DNA of 64,000 nt, taken from contig NC_044566.1 of assembly GCF_007565055.1 (NCBI RefSeq), positions 99,525,797 to 99,589,796 of the forward strand. The letters run 5' to 3'. How positions within the stretch are numbered: position 1 is the stretch's first letter; the number at the start of each line of letters is the position of its first letter. Below, in pieces: positions 25,008-41,514 of this stretch. This DNA is from Rhinopithecus roxellana (Eukaryota; Chordata; Mammalia; Primates; Cercopithecidae). The notes below the pieces were generated by a model. That model worked only from the letters and a program-made list of their open reading frames with translations, made no database searches and was not told where the DNA came from. The translations under genes were made by a program, and so were the position numbers.

Positions 25008-25339
25008 TCACAAGGAGGAAAATCTTCCAAATCATTCTACAACAAGGTATGTTACACATCATCTTTGATTCAGATGCAATAAAGACTAAAGGGAGAAATG
25101 TAGAATATTTATATTAAAATGAGCTACTCAAACACCTTGCTTCTCTAACAATCACAGGTGAAAGTGGGCTCTATTTATATGTTTGGTAGGCAGCTGACAG
25201 AGGAGAAATCTTACAGTGGAGAAATTATTGTATCTTCCCCATCATGTCAAATTTATAACATTTGACTGATACAACGTTAATGATAAAATCATGTTAATGA
25301 GGTGAGTTGAATGCAAGAATGGCTCTAATTCTCTACCCC

Positions 25340-25795
25340 TCCACATATTCAGACTCTCGAAATGTGACTTTGGAGCCCCTCCCACCTAGAGGCGGAGTCT
25401 ATTTTCCCACTTAGAATCTGGGCAGCTTTGTGATTTGCTTCGCCTAACAGAATGCAGCAGAAGTGACCATTCTGAACTGAGTTCTCAGGAGGCCTTGCAA
25501 GCTTCCATTCTCAACCTTTGAACCCTCTCATGTCATGAGGGCGAGCTCAGTTCTCTACAGGAAGATGAGAGACAGTGTGGAGCAGAGACATGTGGCAGGC
25601 AGCCCTCCACCCACCCGGCAAGTGGCTGCAACCCCGGGAGTTGAGTCAGCCCGGCTGAGACTCTACAGTTCTGGCCCAGGTCAGTAGAACCACCCAACTA
25701 ACTGACAGAATGGTGAAGAACAGATGTTTATTGTTAAATACAACTGAAGTTTTATGGTTACTGGTTACACAGCGTTATGACACAAATAATGATGT
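25340..25795 (+). mobile_element. Old MaLR-like LTR (MLT1 group)
   Basis: 'ggagcccctcccacctagag', 'gctttgtgatttgcttcgcc', 'caacagaatgcagcag'-type phrase, 'gaggccttgcaagcttcc' and a 3' end 'gaacagatgtttattgttaa' ... 'ggttacacagcgttatgaca' in the order of a common old LTR. Subfamily not certain. Confidence 0.55.
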
Positions 25796-25810
25796 AGTTA
25801 ATGATTACTT

Positions 25811-26200
<390 letters not shown>

Positions 26201-26382
26201 TAGCCATTTAAAATTCAGCCAAAGTATGGATTTGGTGCATCTCTAAGAGGTAATAATTGTTATCTTCAGCTTAAAAATAATTTTTAAAAAGCACACGTAC
26301 AATTGAGGCTCATGAGGGTTTCTCAGACCCAAGTTCTAGCTATCTCACTCCAGAGCTGTGTTAACACTAAGCTACATCCTTC

Positions 26383-26665
26383 TGAGGCAGCTCACACCTG
26401 TAATCCCAGCACTTTAAGTGGCCGGGAAGGGAGGATCACTTGAACCCAGGAGTTCAAGCCCAGTCTGGGCAACACAGAGAGGCCTTGTCTCTACAGAAAA
26501 TTTAAAAATTAGCCGGGCATGGTGTTGCGTGCTTGTAGTCCCAGCTACTCAGGAGGCTTGAGCCCAGGAGTTCGAGGTTGCAGTGAGCTGTAATCATGCT
26601 ATGCACTTCGGCCTGGGTGATAGAGCGAGATACTATCTTTAAACAAACAAAACAAATAAAACAAC
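26383..26665 (+). mobile_element. AluJ, sense, 5'-truncated
   Basis: Begins within the left monomer ('ctgaggcagctcacacctgt'), ends 'gcgagatactatctttaaac' with a (CAAA)n tail. The right monomer lost part of the 'gaggctgaggcagg' block. Confidence 0.9.
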
Positions 26666-26733
26666 TTTAGCTACATCAGGAATGAGCTCCAACAAGAATG
26701 GAGAAGTCATTGTATGGCGTGATAGATGATTTA

Positions 26734-27156
<423 letters not shown>

Positions 27157-27251
27157 TCACATACTGACACACAGATACTCAGTAAAAGTTTATTGAATTG
27201 ATGAAACACGTTTCAGTGAAATATATTTTGCAGTTTAAAGAAAAATCTCTT

Positions 27252-27672
<421 letters not shown>

Positions 27673-27804
27673 TAAACTGCCATTTGAGGGGAAGTTGTTG
27701 GGGAATGAAGCAGTGTGTTTGTAAGATTGGCACAAACGAAGTCAACTAGCCTGTGAGTAAGGATGCCAGTGATAGAAGGCAAATGGACGGGGTAGATAAG
27801 ATCA

Positions 27805-28280
27805 GTGGTTCCCAAAGTGATTTGAGGACCAGCAACATCAGCATCACCTGGGAACTTGTTAAAGGCAGATTCTCGGGCCTCGCTCCGGCCCGTGGAATCA
27901 GAACTCGAGTCAGGCTCAGCAATCTGGGCTCTAACATACACTTTGTTTTTTTTTTGAGACAGACTCCTGCTCTGTGGCCCAGGCTGGAGTGCAGTGATAT
28001 GATCTCATCTTACTGCAGCCTCTACCTCCTGGGCTCAAGTGATCTTCCCGCCTCAGCCTCCTGAGTAGCTATGGGGCATGCCTCCACGCACAGCTAATTT
28101 TTGTATTTTTTGTAGAGACGAGGTATCACCATGTTGCCCAGGCTGGTCTTGAACCCCTGAGCTCAAGTGATCCGCCCACCTTTGCCTTTCAAAGTGCTGG
28201 GATTACAGATGTGAGCCACCGTGCCCAGTCTCCAACACACTCTCCATGATTCTGATCCTGCTGAAGCCTGAGCACCACCA
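27805..28280 (+). mobile_element. MER5A hAT-Charlie MITE, split by an Alu
   Basis: Left part 'cagtggttcccaaagtgatt', 'gcatcacctgggaacttgtt', 'ggctcagcaatctgggc'; right part resumes after 28232 with 'tgattctgatcctgctgaag'. The Alu at 27945-28232 interrupts a single MER5A copy, giving a clear relative age. Confidence 0.8.
27945..28232 (-). mobile_element. Alu, antisense, nested in MER5A
   Basis: 'tttttgagacagactcctgc' to 'gtgagccaccgtgcccagtc'. The flanks 'ctaacatacact' and 'ccaacacactct' are a diverged target duplication. Confidence 0.93.
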
Positions 28281-29309
28281 GGTAAGAGAACAGCGTCATT
28301 CCAAAGGAGGGTTTCCTCCTTCCTGTGCTTTAAGTGTGGGTCTTACTCTCAGTCCAGAAAGGTGGAACCAGGCAGCTGTGACCTTCCTTGTTCTCTGCTC
28401 CCAGAGGTTCCTGCAGAAGTTGGAATTTCCTTGTTCTGTGTCTCAGTTTGTTAAAAATGAAAGTGTAGGGGAGAAAAAGGTTGGGAGAAGGTAGCTAGTG
28501 ATTGCCCTTGGCTGCCCGTGGCTGTGACCTCCTGCCACCACCTCACTTTCCCCTGGTTTCTGGTGCAGGTCAGCAGCCTCCCCTCTCCTTCAGCGGAATC
28601 CTGTGGCTGCTCTGAGGAGGTCGAAGTACCTTGTATGTCATGTGAAAACTATGTCCAAGCAAAGTGCTTTGCCTCCAGCTGCGAAATTGATTCGTGGCTT
28701 AAAATCCCCAAAGAGCGTCTGCCACCAGCTGGAGTTGCTATTTTAAACCTAGACAAAAGGAGTGTGTGAGACGGGGAGGGACTGTGTATTATGTACAGGA
28801 AAAAAAAAGTTTTAAAATATTTTTTTCCTCAGAATTGGGAAATGGCACATACAGGGGAAGAAATGTGTGAGGAAAAGTGATATTATTTTACTTCCTATAT
28901 TATAATATTTTGGTCTGATAGCCTAAAATTTAGTTAATTGTAACAAAGCTCCTTCTGAAATTAGAATCAAGAAATTCAGCTTTTGGGGATTTAAGGGACT
29001 GTGGAATTAGATGAAAAAGAAGATGAAATCCAGCCCCTGCAGACTCCAGGGAAGGTGTGTTCCTTGTTGACCGCTTGCCTGGGTGAACTGTCTGGTTACA
29101 TTCAGGAACGCTCTGTGCAATACCGCATGGAAATCAGAAGTGCCTTTTACCACAGACACAACAGATTCAATATTCCTCAGATCTGGACTTTTTTCCCCTC
29201 CAAATTAATTGTTCTCCATAAAAATGAGTTTCAAACATCCAGTTAAAACCTGCCAATGATTCACTGCCTGAGGACACTAAGCCTGCAGAAAAGTTTACCC
29301 ATGAATCAT
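28281..29309. other. Unassigned non-coding DNA
   Basis: No repeat recognised. Three short plus-strand frames (28246-28494, 28518-28769, 29001-29246) lack domains, conserved motifs or consistent splice signals. Confidence 0.4.
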
Positions 29310-30318
<1,009 letters not shown>

Positions 30319-30324
30319 ATTAGC

Positions 30325-30640
30325 CATTATTTTATTTACTCTGCAAACATTTATTGAGCACTTACTAGGTGGTAAACTAATACAGAATATAAAAGTAAAA
30401 AGATACTTAACCTATAGGAAGGAAACAAATGTGACAGATAATGAATTAAATAAGACGTAGTGAGTGCTATGGTGAATCTTGTTCAACCTGGGCATAGAGG
30501 AGGGGAGCAGTGAAGAAACCTCCCCTGAAGACGAGAGTCCCAAGCTAGGTGAAGAAGAGGGAGGGGGGTTTCAAGCAGGAGGAGGGGACTCTGCAAAGAC
30601 AGACCAGTCTGAAAACACAAAGGACTAAGAAGTCCTCCTG
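30325..30640 (+). mobile_element. Ancient L2/MIR-like relic
   Basis: 'actctgcaaacatttattga', 'gcacttactaggtgg' and 'gacgtagtgagtgctatggt' recall the ubiquitous old 'caacaaatatttattgagcacc' repeat class. Family uncertain. Confidence 0.4.
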
Positions 30641-31533
30641 ACTGGCAGGCCACACCTGGAGAGTGGCTGCGGAATGGAGCTGGGAAGAGCATTCAGCTGT
30701 GGCTAGCATCATCTGCCAAGGTCAAGCTCTAGAAGATAACTCCACTGGGAGTTTGCAGGTGGCCTGGACAGGTTGGATGGAGGGCAGACAGAGACTACAG
30801 GAGAAGCAAACTGAATATTTTCATTTGTCTCCAATTAGTTACATCATAAACTCTCATCCTCCCAAACCACAGCTGACACTTCCCCAACCAAAACAGGCCA
30901 GAATTCCTGGTGGATAAAATTCACTGTTATAAGATCAGTGGCTATTTGCAGAATGGAACCAACAAATCAATAAAAGGCTTCTTTTGAAATTTCCAGTATT
31001 ATTAAAGAAAAAACAGAAATAATGTTTTAAGTTGTTATGTGCATTTAAAAAATGTTAAAAAGGTTAAAAATGTTATATTTGTTTTTAAAATGGTGAATGC
31101 TACTGAAGCACCTTTTCAATGCACCTTAAGATTCTGAAGCAGAAGGATGCTGCCATCTGGTGCTCGGCCACTGCTTTGGGAGCAAGTTATGTGGAACAGA
31201 AAACTACTATTCTTTTGGCCCAGATGTTTTATTTTCAGCTAATGCATAGATTCTTACACAGTGCAGGGGGTAAAAAATCAAAGTTTGTGATAGAAAAATA
31301 CATAAAAATTGAAAAAACAAATACAGATGGGTGGAACAGCTGCAAGGATCGCATTGGAAGCAAGTATGCTCTGCCTTCACAAGCTCGGGGACAGGGCTGA
31401 GAACGGGAGAAATGTCTCTCATGCCCCCCAGTGTCTACTGGCCTGACCTGCAGCATCCAAAGATTTTTCAATCATTTCAGAGAAAATCCCGCCAATTTAC
31501 ATCACAGTGAATTTTAATTCATCATCCTTATTT
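30641..31533. other. Unassigned non-coding DNA
   Basis: No repeat recognised. Frames 30663-30917 and 31119-31400 show no domain. Confidence 0.4.
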
Positions 31534-31547
31534 ACAAAAGTTTCCTC

Positions 31548-33240
<1,693 letters not shown>

Positions 33241-34158
33241 GTATTTCCATCAGAAAGCCACCTGTTCATTCTTTCTGACACTGATTTATTATAATCACAA
33301 ACGCACTGCTTTTCAGAGCACAATTTGTGTGGCTGCTCAAAAACGTCATAAGGCATAACAGCTAACAAAACTTATCTTACCAATAAAATATCAAGATAAT
33401 TCAATTGTATTCAAAGGAAGAAGAAACACTTTTTATCAACTAACACCGCTGGTTTGACATAAGTGAACCCAGAGCAGTGGGAAGAATGGAAGCAGGTTTT
33501 AGTCCACAGCTTCCCGTGCTTCATGCTCTCATGGTCCGGGGATAGTATTTTTAAAACACAGTGTCTCTGCCCTTTTGAGATGCAGCAGATGAACACGACA
33601 GTCATGCTTTACTTTTTCCCAAGAATTAAAAGAATGTGACATATGCCCGGTAAAACAATCTTCGGCTATACCCACTGAATGAACCAGGAACACGGTGTGT
33701 CATCGGGAGAGGGCAGCACATTCCCCCTGGCTACGTCCAGAAGCTGGTTTCCCTTTGAGTCAGCTGAAGAGTGTCCCAAGTCCTCACTCAATCCTAAAAA
33801 GCCCAGAGTTACAAGCATGGGTGGCTGTGAACTGCAACTGCAAGGCTTCCAAAAATCAAGGCTGACTCCTCATGCAAATTTCAGGACCGCCCTGGACATT
33901 AAAACACACGAACGAACAATATAGTGAGTTCTCTTTTCTGAGACCTGGAGTGGTTCCGGCTCCCACCCGCATAGAAATGATGATTCCTCGACATGAAAAC
34001 CCCAAGAGGCCTTTGGGGCAGATGGCTTTTCTTGGTTCTGTGGAAGTAAAATGCTTGAGAAGCAACTTATCCAGGGGTATCTAAATTTTTGTGTTTTTTT
34101 CTAAGTATTAGATGTTCCATAAATGTCGTCTTTAGGATAACTTGACAAATCCTGACTT
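33241..34158. other. Unassigned non-coding DNA
   Basis: No repeat recognised. Overlapping frames 33679-33924 and 33872-34084 have no known domain. Confidence 0.4.
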
Positions 34159-34290
34159 GGGCAGGTGCAGTGCACATGCCTATAGTCCCAGCTACTCAGT
34201 AGGCAGGAGGCTGAGGCAGAACATCTCTTAAGCACAGGGTTCGAAGCAGCCTGGGCAACATAGTGACGTCTCATCTGAGATTAATTAATT
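34159..34290 (+). mobile_element. Alu monomer (FLAM-type), sense
   Basis: 'gggcaggtgcagtgcacatg', 'cctatagtcccagctactca', 'gcagcctgggcaacatagtg', single arm only. Confidence 0.8.
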
Positions 34291-34892
34291 TAAAAAAAAT
34301 ACTGATGTGAGGGGTAAAAAATCACATTCAGGAAAAGCCTGATCTTGTAGTTGGTGTGTAATCGCATATTTCCTAGTGGAGATTGCATTTTATTCTGCCT
34401 GAGCTGAGGGTCAGCAGTGGACTACGTACACAAGTCAGCAGAGTGGAGGAAACATCCAAAGCCGCACGTGACCAGTGGCTGGCCTGCATTGACAGGAAAA
34501 TGATGGACCATGGGTTCCATCTAGTATCCTTGGTTTTCTTAGGAAAACCAAACAAACAGCAAACAGAAAGTCTGAGCAAATAGCCTTGAGAAAGGCAGGC
34601 TGGAGAGAGACTGCAGACACTTGCCTTTAGAAAGTTCCATCCCAAGAGGGAGCCTTACAAAATAAAAGTCTTCCTGAGCAGAGAAGACACTTTGTCAGGG
34701 AGTTTTGGAGCAGGAAGTTTTCCCAAACGATTCACCTAGGACGGACCACAGTTGGGTTAGTTTTTGTGTTAGGAAATCTTTACTCAAGGAGCTTCCTGGC
34801 TGGGGACAGGGAATTTTTCTGAGAATTGATAACACTCTGTAAAAACAAATTGTGTATCTAATAATTTTTACCTGACCTGACTGTAACCTATA
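34291..34892. other. Unassigned non-coding DNA
   Basis: Nothing recognised. Confidence 0.4.
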
Positions 34893-34985
34893 TGAGCTCA
34901 AGCAGCAGGTTTTTGTTTCCTGCTGTCACCCCAGGGCCCAGCAAATGTGTGGCAGAGTGGCTGCATAGGAAACATTTATTACAAT
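34893..34985 (+). mobile_element. L2-type 3' end
   Basis: 'atgagctcaagcagcaggtt', 'cctgctgtcaccccagggcc', 'ggaaacatttatt' follow L2 3'-UTR order loosely. Confidence 0.5.
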
Positions 34986-35106
34986 ACACATGCAGATTAA
35001 AGTATTGACTAATCATATCATACACCTGATATGACTGAAAATTGCTCAAGTGAGCCACGTGTCGGCTGAAGACACTCTATGTGCTGACATTAAATTCACA
35101 TTAACT

Positions 35107-35799
<693 letters not shown>

Positions 35800-35915
35800 T
35801 CTGCCTGCAGCCCCTTCTCTGCGTTCTCCATCTGTGCACTCAGCTGCTCCCTTTATATCTCCATGTGGATGTTGCGCAGGCTCCTCAGTCTTACTTGACA
35901 AAACCTGAAATAGTA
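35800..35915 (+). mobile_element. Possible L2 fragment
   Basis: 'tttatatctccatgtggatg' and 'cttgacaaaacctgaaat' are compatible with the L2 'tatatctccagccc ... aaaactgaact' block. Weak. Confidence 0.35.
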
Positions 35916-37404
35916 GAAAGAAAGCTCCTGCTGCAACGTGCTCAGACCCCTGGAGGCTGCTGCATTGCGTCACGTTGCAATAAGACAAGGATTTTACTAC
36001 GTTGTGATGGGGGCGACTCTCTTTTCAATGTATTCTACCATTTCTTGGCTTCTGCTTGGTTCACTTCATATACATTGTTTTACAGCATTTCCCAGGCATA
36101 TTTCTCTATGGCCAAGCTATTCTTCTTTGAACTTCTAGAGAAGTGATGATGTTGGTTGGGTTTCCTGTTGTCTTTGTTAATACGTAAACACAGCTCATGT
36201 ACTGGGGGAGTTGCCAGTAATGATCATGGCCACTAGTGCATGGGACACCTTCTCCTTAAGCTGCAGATAATTCTTGTGCTGGGTACAATGGCATGGTGGG
36301 CCCGTGAGGGTTCTGTATTCTCTTCCAATCTTTTCTTCTCTATTTTTGTCTTGCAATTTTATGATGCGCTGGACACAATTCAAGGGCATCTTAGCCACCT
36401 TTTGAGAGTGTTACCAGCTCCTGCCTCTTTCTCTGAGAAAGGCAACTACTCTGCCACTGAAGGCCATTTATCACGTGATCTGGAGTTCTCCAGAAGTGTT
36501 TAGGTCACATGTGATGTGACCTACAGTAAATGCATATTATCCGGTTCACATTACCAATGGCTTATGTGTTCATGTTAGAATTAGGTCTTGGGGAAAAATT
36601 AGAAAGAAATTGTAAAAACGCACTCTTCAGATGTTTTTTATAGTGCCAGTGTAGATCAACCTGTGATCTTTCAAAATATGAACTGACTTAAAGAACTGCC
36701 TAACATTGATGGTGAAAGTACTTCTCCCTCAAAGTTTAGGTGGTTTTCTGTTTGCACCTTTGCTTTTTGCATGCTCTAATGTTTAAAGTTTATGAGGGCA
36801 AAAGTTTTAAAGGTTTGAAAATGATAAATGCTAGCATTTCAAATATGGTAATCTGGTACTTTTTAAAGCAGTTTATGTTAGGTAAATTGGGATGACTTCA
36901 GCTGCACTGAGCAGAAGCCCCTGACTTAAGGTGGCTTAAATGGTAAGGCACCTAATTATTAAGGGTGGCCCGATTGCTGATTGAGACAGCCGCTCAAAGA
37001 TACCACTGCAGGGACCCAGGTTTTCCCATCGCTCTGTTTCACTATCCTGAGCATTGGCCTTGCCTCCACCCAGACTGGCTCCTCTTGTGCTCACGTGATT
37101 GCTGCAGCAGTTCCAGGTATCACATCCAGGTATAGAAACATCCAGAAGCAGAAAGAGGCCATGACTCCTGGTCTCCTTCTTCATAGGAAAACAATCTCTC
37201 CTACAAGCTTTTCTGCAGACTCCCCTCTAATCTCATTGGCCAGAATGAAGTCACATGCCCACTTCTAAACTAGTCACAGATGCTGAAAGAGAACCAGCAT
37301 AATTGGCTTAAACCAAAACGGGACTTACTTTGAGTTGACTAACGTGAAGAAAGTATGGCTCCCTGAACCAAGTCTCTCTGTTAACAAGCAAGTAGAGAAC
37401 AATT
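35916..37404. other. Unassigned non-coding DNA
   Basis: No gene recognised. Around 36890-37310 ('gcagaagcccctgacttaag', 'cattggccagaatgaagtca') the text has the flavour of an old LTR or DNA element that I cannot name. Confidence 0.4.
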
Positions 37405-37557
37405 GTTAGCCCTTCACCTCCCACCATGATTGTAAATTTCTGGAGGTCTCCCCAGAAGCAGAAACCTGCAGAACCATAAGCTAATTAAAACTCTTTTTTA
37501 AAATAGATTATCCAGTCTCAGGTATGTCTTTATACCAGTGTGGAACAAACTGATACA
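37405..37557 (+). mobile_element. Partial MST-type MaLR LTR, sense
   Basis: 3' part of an MST LTR: 'ccaccatgattgtaaatttc', 'tggaggtctccccagaagca', 'atccagtctcaggtatgtct', ending 'aactgatacaatgg'. Confidence 0.85.
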
Positions 37558-38576
37558 ATGGGGCACTAATCTCTGAAATCCCCGCAGGATTGCAGGATTG
37601 CTTTTGGTTTACTATTCTCCTAGGTAGAAGCAGTTCTAGTGGCTTCCACTTGCCTTTTCCCACCACAATGGACCTCACTCTACAGGTCAGGGAACCAATG
37701 TGAGGATTTTTCCAGCTGCTTGTGTATTCCAGAACTCAGGAAATAACCACAGGATGGGTTTGGAGACCCACTGGGCCAACTGTGAGACAGACCTAGACAA
37801 AAACTCCATTGATCACCTGACCTCTATAAACCCCTACTCTAAATGGTAGACCACAGTGACATTTTGGGTCTTCTAGAATCACTGTCCATTCAGAGATAGT
37901 GTCCAAAAGTCCCCTGGAAGGTCTCATTATTTCCTTTGCCCCAGTGCACAGTTATTCTGATTAAAAGGCTATAGATCCCTTTGGGAAAGGTTGGGAGAAG
38001 TATTAACAGTATAAATCTTTGGCAGTGTACTGGGTCCTTTCTCAAGGGGACTCAACAACACAGGTTTCTGGAAGTCAGACTATTCTGTTTGTTGCATTGA
38101 CACTGCTGTTCATTACGGTAACCACACCTACCTTGCCTTTGGTGGTTGGGTGCTACCACTTGGCCCTGGCCACCATGGGATCAAATTATTCCCGTTGCAT
38201 TTAGGTTTCCAATTAAGTGATCATAGTTCCCACTGTAAGGTCTGGCCTACAGAGAAGAGTGATCACAGAACTCTTTAAGGATGCCAGAGCTCTACTCACA
38301 ATTTTATTTCTCACAGTCATGGTGAAAGGTATGTTTTCTGGACATACCTAGGGTCACTGAATAGATCTTAAATGACAGATATACTCTAGCATCAAATCAC
38401 CCTAAGCCTTAGAATCCTTCCTTCTGTATTAAACCAAAGCAACTCTGATGCTTCTACCTCATTCTCTATGGACCACGTTTTCATCTATGTTTCAGCCAAC
38501 CATCCCCAGTAGCTAGAATCCTTTACAACTCCCAAGATTCTGCAAAATTAAATGCACAATGTCTACTTAATGGATC
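37558..38576 (-). mobile_element. Possible ERVL/MaLR internal region
   Basis: Lies between MST LTR copies and upstream (minus sense) of an ERVL-type LTR with a primer-binding site. Not identified from motifs; assignment rests on position and on a general retroviral-relic feel. No open frame. Confidence 0.3.
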
Positions 38577-38880
38577 TGATATGGTTTGACTCTGTGTCCC
38601 CACCCAAATCTCATGTAAAATTGTAATTCCCAGTGTTGGAGCAGAGGGTTGATGGGAGGTGACTGAATCATGGGGGCAGACATCCCCCTCGCTGTTCTCA
38701 TGATAGAGCTCTCATGAGATCTGGTTGTTTGAAATGCACCATGATTGTAAGTTTCCTAAGGTCTCACCAGCAATGCTTCTTCTGCAGCCTGCAAGACTGT
38801 GAGCTAATTAAACCTCTTTTCTTCATACATAACCCAGTCTCAGATATGTCTTTAGAGCAATGTGAGAATGGACTAATACA
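38577..38880 (+). mobile_element. MSTA-type MaLR solo LTR, sense
   Basis: Full outline from 'tgatatggtttgactctgtg' to 'gagaatggactaataca', with an internal deletion between 'gatctggttgtttg' and 'caccatgattgtaag'. The 'attaaacctcttttcttc' block contains the LTR's polyadenylation region. Confidence 0.93.
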
Positions 38881-39755
38881 GGGCCCATATCAATCAATTC
38901 AGCCTGATCCAACTCTACGTTTCTCCCATCATTACCCTACACTCTTAATACCCATTCCCACAGAAAGTTCCCCAACTTTCTGCCTGTGCATATTAGGAAA
39001 TTCAAGTATTTATTTTGAAGTGTAGTGCACTCCCTCATTGGTATACACTATATCTTTAGGGTCCCGATGGGACTTAAATCTGGTTATAAGTCTAAAAACA
39101 AAGAGAGGTGATGGGGATGAGTCATGAGGAGAATGAGCATTGTCTTGCAAGGCAACTCTCTCAGAGGAGGCTATTAAAGTTCCTTCAGGAATGTTAGGTT
39201 AATATTTTCAGATTCAGGTGGGAAGGCATATACCACTGTGTGTGGAGGAGCTGATACTAATGGAGGTAGAGAGACTTATACCACTGGGTGTGAACAGGAT
39301 GCTTCTATGAGGTGGGGGTGGAGGGTAGACAGGCTGCTTCCACTAACAAAGAAGACCCATCAAAATTTAGGAGTCAACGTCCTCAGCTTCATCAGGGTCT
39401 TCCCGCATATCCTCATCCCAACTTTTAGGATCCCATTCTTTCCCAATTCATGTTCTCACTTTAAGGGTAGACATCCTGTGAAGACGGGAGTTCAATTTGT
39501 GTTATCCTTCAGCCAGTTGTAGGATAAGATTCTGGGTCTTATTTTCAGCAATCTCAGCTCTGTGGCTACAGGACACAAGAGTCTCCTTTAGGACACACAA
39601 GAAAGTTCTCAGGTCATTTGTGTGGCACTTTAGCTGGGAATTCAAATCCCTGAGTTATTTCCCTTCTTTCTCCACTTTGTCCAGTGACATTAGGACAACA
39701 GATCAACCTCATTAGACTTATCAGTTTGACAAAAATGTTTAAGAGTAATATACAG
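38881..39755 (-). mobile_element. Probable ERVL-like internal sequence, decayed
   Basis: Sits between two solo LTR insertions and continues to 40353. Orientation is inferred from the ERVL-type LTR and primer-binding site at 40354-40959. No surviving protein motif is visible. Confidence 0.35.
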
Positions 39756-40125
39756 TGTATTAGTCCATTTTCACACTGCTATACAGAACTACCTGAGACT
39801 GGGTAATTTATAAAGGAAGAAGTTTAATTGACTCACAGTTCCACATGGCTGGGGAGGCCTCAGGAAACTTACAACCATAGCATAAGGCCAAGGGGAAGCA
39901 AGCACCTTCTTCACATGAGGGCAGGAAAGACAACGAGCAAGAGAGCAAGGAAGTACCACATTTTAAAACCATCAGCTCTCCTGAGAACTCACTCACTATC
40001 ATGAGAACAGCATGGGGGAAAGTGCCCCCATGATCCAATCACCTCCTACCAGGTCCCTCCTTTGACACATGGGGATTATAATTTGAGATGAGATTTGGGT
40101 GGTGACATGGATCCAAACCATGCCA
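39756..40125 (-). mobile_element. MST-type MaLR solo LTR, antisense
   Basis: 'tgtattagtccattttcaca' to 'ggatccaaaccatgcca'. Flanking pentamers 'tacag' (39751-39755) and 'cacag' (40126-40130) fit a 5-bp target duplication with one change. Confidence 0.93.
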
Positions 40126-40353
40126 CACAGGTACCCAGATCCTTGCTTCTTATAAGTGATTGATTACAATGATCTAATTATGAGAATTACATATTTCTAT
40201 TGCCAGAAATATCTATAGCCATGAACTATCAATGCACCCTTTCCTACTGGGAAGAAAGTCATTAGCATTTTTAAATCTAGTCATATTAGGGAACACATTC
40301 CAGAAATCCCAGAATCAGTTAAAATAACTTATTCTCAAAATTCTGTTCCTGTA
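40126..40353 (-). mobile_element. ERVL-like leader sequence
   Basis: Short stretch between the inserted MST LTR and the primer-binding site, read on the minus strand. Decayed and non-coding. Confidence 0.45.
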
Positions 40354-40371
40354 GAACCACTCTTGGTACCA
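40354..40371 (-). other. tRNA-Leu primer-binding site of an ERVL-type element
   Basis: Minus strand reads 'tggtaccaagagtggttc', 14 of 18 matching the complement of the tRNA-Leu(UAA) 3' end including CCA. It lies five bases inside the LTR end, as expected for a reverse-transcription primer site of the L-type ERVs. Confidence 0.7.
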
Positions 40372-40376
40372 AAATA

Positions 40377-40424
40377 TGTATTAGTCTATGTTCTCCAGAG
40401 AAATAGAAACAATAGTATAAATAT

Positions 40425-40476
<52 letters not shown>

Positions 40477-40959
40477 TATGTGTAAATATATAAAAATGTA
40501 TAATAAATATATATTATATACATTATAAGGAATTGGCCCATGTGGTTACAGAAGCTGGCAAGTCCCAAGATCTGTAGGGTGAGTTGACAAGCTGGAAACC
40601 CAGGAAAGCTAATGATGTAATTCCAGTCCAAAGGCCAGCAGATCCAGGGAAAACCAATGCTCCTATTACAGTTCAAAAGCAAGAAAAAGCCACTGTCCCA
40701 GTTTGAAGGCCAACATGCAGGAGGAATTCACTCTTGCTCGGGTAATAGCCAGCTTTTTTTATCTATTCAGGCCTGTAATTGATTGGATGAAACCCACCCA
40801 CATCATGGAGTAGATATATAGTCTTCTTTATTCGGTCTACCTATTTAAATGTTAATCTCATCCAAAAACAGCCTCACAGAAACACCTAGAATAATGTTTG
40901 ACCAAATATCTGAGTACCCTGTGGCCCACTTAAGTTGACATGCAAAATTAATCATCACA
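40377..40959 (-). mobile_element. ERVL/MaLR-class LTR, antisense
   Basis: Bounded by 'tgtattag' and 'aatcatcaca' (TG...CA). On the minus strand it reads 'tgtgatgattaattttgcat' ... 'actcagatatttggtcaaac' ... 'tctggagaacatagactaat', a very common old LTR whose subfamily name I cannot give with certainty. It holds a TA microsatellite at 40427-40466. Confidence 0.8.
40427..40466 (+). repeat. (TA)n microsatellite inside LTR
   Basis: About 20 TA units followed by 'gagagagata', grown from the TA-rich part of the LTR. Perfect (TA)n is prone to cruciform extrusion and length change. Confidence 0.98.
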
Positions 40960-41105
40960 CTTACCTTTTGTGTTCTTTGTGTTAACTATTTTGTCTGCCA
41001 TATGTTGTTTCTGTTATTGGGGAAAATTTCATTATATCAAAAGTTCCATCTGAATAATTCAATTTGTAATACAAGATGTAGTAGGTTTAAGAAAGAACAG
41101 ACGCA

Positions 41106-41403
41106 GCCGGCCAGTGCTTACGCCTGTAATCCCAACACTTTGGGAGGCCGAGGCAGGCAGATCACGAGGTCAGGAGATCGAGACCATCCTGGCTAACACA
41201 GTGAAACCCCGTCTCTACTAAAAATACAAAAAATTAGCTGGGCATGGTGGCGGACACCTGTGGTCCCAGCTACTCAGGAGGCTGAGGCAGGAGAATGGCG
41301 CGAACCCGGGAAGCGGAGCTTGCAGTGAGCCGAGATCACGCCAGTGCACTCCAGCCTGGGAGACAGAGCGAGACTCCATCTAAACAAAGAAAGAAAGAAA
41401 GAA
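41106..41403 (+). mobile_element. AluY, sense
   Basis: 'ggccagtgcttacgcctgta' to 'gcgagactccatc' and (AAAG)n tail. Target duplication 'aagaaagaacagacgc' / 'aagaaagaatagagac'. Five-prime end slightly truncated. Confidence 0.95.
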
Positions 41404-41514
41404 TAGAGACAGCCAACCTAATTGTGAAGTCCTCTTTGGCTATAATTGATTTTAGTTTCATTTTGCCCTTACCTGACTCCCTTGACTGAGATGTGTCCTA
41501 TTGGAGGAAGTAGA

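Noticed and set aside
28518..28769. Cysteine-containing 83-aa frame 'SCGCSEEVEVPCMSCENYVQAKCF' as a small secreted protein
   Set aside because: Start context and signal peptide are unconvincing, no family is recognised and no splice or promoter signals support it; conservation would be needed.
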